The position numbers and the translations under genes were made by a program. 14,285 bases of DNA, from contig DAIDHU010000316.1 of NCBI GenBank assembly GCA_027451915.1, forward strand, positions 1 to 14,285. Direction: 5' to 3'. Positions 14,131 to 14,285 of this stretch are shown here, one piece after another. This DNA is from Thiomonas sp. (GTDB taxonomy: Bacteria > Pseudomonadota > Gammaproteobacteria > Burkholderiales > Burkholderiaceae_C). The first letter of the stretch is position 1, and the number at the start of each line of letters is the position of its first letter. The notes beneath the pieces are model-generated. The model did no database searches. It worked only from the letters and a program-made list of their open reading frames with translations, and had not been told where the DNA came from.

Positions 14131-14285
14131 TCAGGTATCCACCACCTTGATGCTGGGAAAGCGCGATGAATAGTCCCGCGCCCGCTGGGCCACGCGGGCG
14201 CCCAGGCGCCGGGCGATGGCCAGGTATTCGGCGGCGGCAGCCCCCTGCGGCTCGGCCGCCACGCTGGGGGTGCCGCTGTCGGCCT
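14131..14285 (-). CDS. apbC: Iron-sulfur cluster carrier protein ApbC (Mrp/NBP35 family), C-terminal 50 codons
   Basis: Too short for a full domain, but the visible C-terminus reads ADSGTPSVAAEP, then an Ala-rich helix EYLAIARRLGARVAQRA, then DYSSRFPSIKVVDT and a TGA stop. The GxPxVxxxP segment followed by a helix is the usual end of ApbC/Mrp P-loop ATPases, which bind and deliver Fe-S clusters, and the closing (D/M)SS(K/R)FPSI-V--T pattern is what I recall for betaproteobacterial members. The ATP-binding and cluster-binding motifs lie beyond the window edge, so the call rests on this tail alone. It is transcribed towards fadD on the same strand, with 139 bases and the fadD operator between them. 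Confidence 0.72.
   Translation of the reverse strand, partial: ADSGTPSVAAEPQGAAAAEYLAIARRLGARVAQRARDYSSRFPSIKVVDT

Noticed and set aside
12273..14150. A 625-codon open frame on the plus strand opposite fadD
   Set aside because: Antisense to an intact FadD with all motifs; the translation is His/Gln/Ala-rich and without family features.

Overview
This is a GC-rich (about 70% by eye) stretch of bacterial chromosome that reads as an ordinary, densely packed housekeeping region of a betaproteobacterium, most likely order Burkholderiales. The support is the gene set and order (fmdB-like, DUF502, aspS, nudB; pteridine reductase, folB, ttcA next to a MidA-type methyltransferase; cca; an apbC C-terminus of betaproteobacterial type), plus protein details such as a non-discriminating-type AspRS. 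No rRNA, tRNA, CRISPR array, insertion sequence, phage or plasmid feature was seen. The ends cut nudB (left) and apbC (right).

Layout. (1) 1-4222, minus strand: a co-directional cluster read right to left, fmdB-like zinc ribbon, DUF502 membrane protein, aspS, aroG (class I DAHP synthase), nudB. A TATAAT box at 4364-4369 is its likely main promoter. (2) 4427-7244, minus strand: pteridine reductase-like SDR, folB and ttcA are tightly packed, then a DUF4136-like lipoprotein gene. Hairpins follow ttcA and the lipoprotein gene. (3) 7270-8690, plus strand: MidA/DUF185 methyltransferase and a small DUF2905-like membrane protein, overlapping by 10 bases. (4) 8640-10910: an MFS transporter and a LysR regulator, divergent around an AT-rich operator-like spacer; the MFS gene overlaps the DUF2905 gene tail to tail. 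(5) 10982-13991, minus strand: cca and, upstream of it, a FadD-type acyl-CoA ligase with a perfect TetR-like palindrome in its promoter region. (6) 14131-14285: the last 50 codons of apbC.

How the genes fit together. Three genes belong to pterin/folate metabolism (nudB, folB, the SDR), and aroG feeds chorismate, from which p-aminobenzoate and the aromatic amino acids come. AspRS, TtcA and Cca all act on tRNA. The MFS/LysR pair looks like a self-contained regulator-exporter module set between MidA and cca, which I recall as neighbours in many Burkholderiales. FadD looks separately controlled.

I found no convincing undescribed system. The points most worth checking are the AspRS specificity residues, the PTR1-type catalytic Asp in the SDR, the fadD palindrome, the MFS-LysR spacer, the in-frame 12-bp repeat in cca, and the altered effector pocket of the DAHP synthase.
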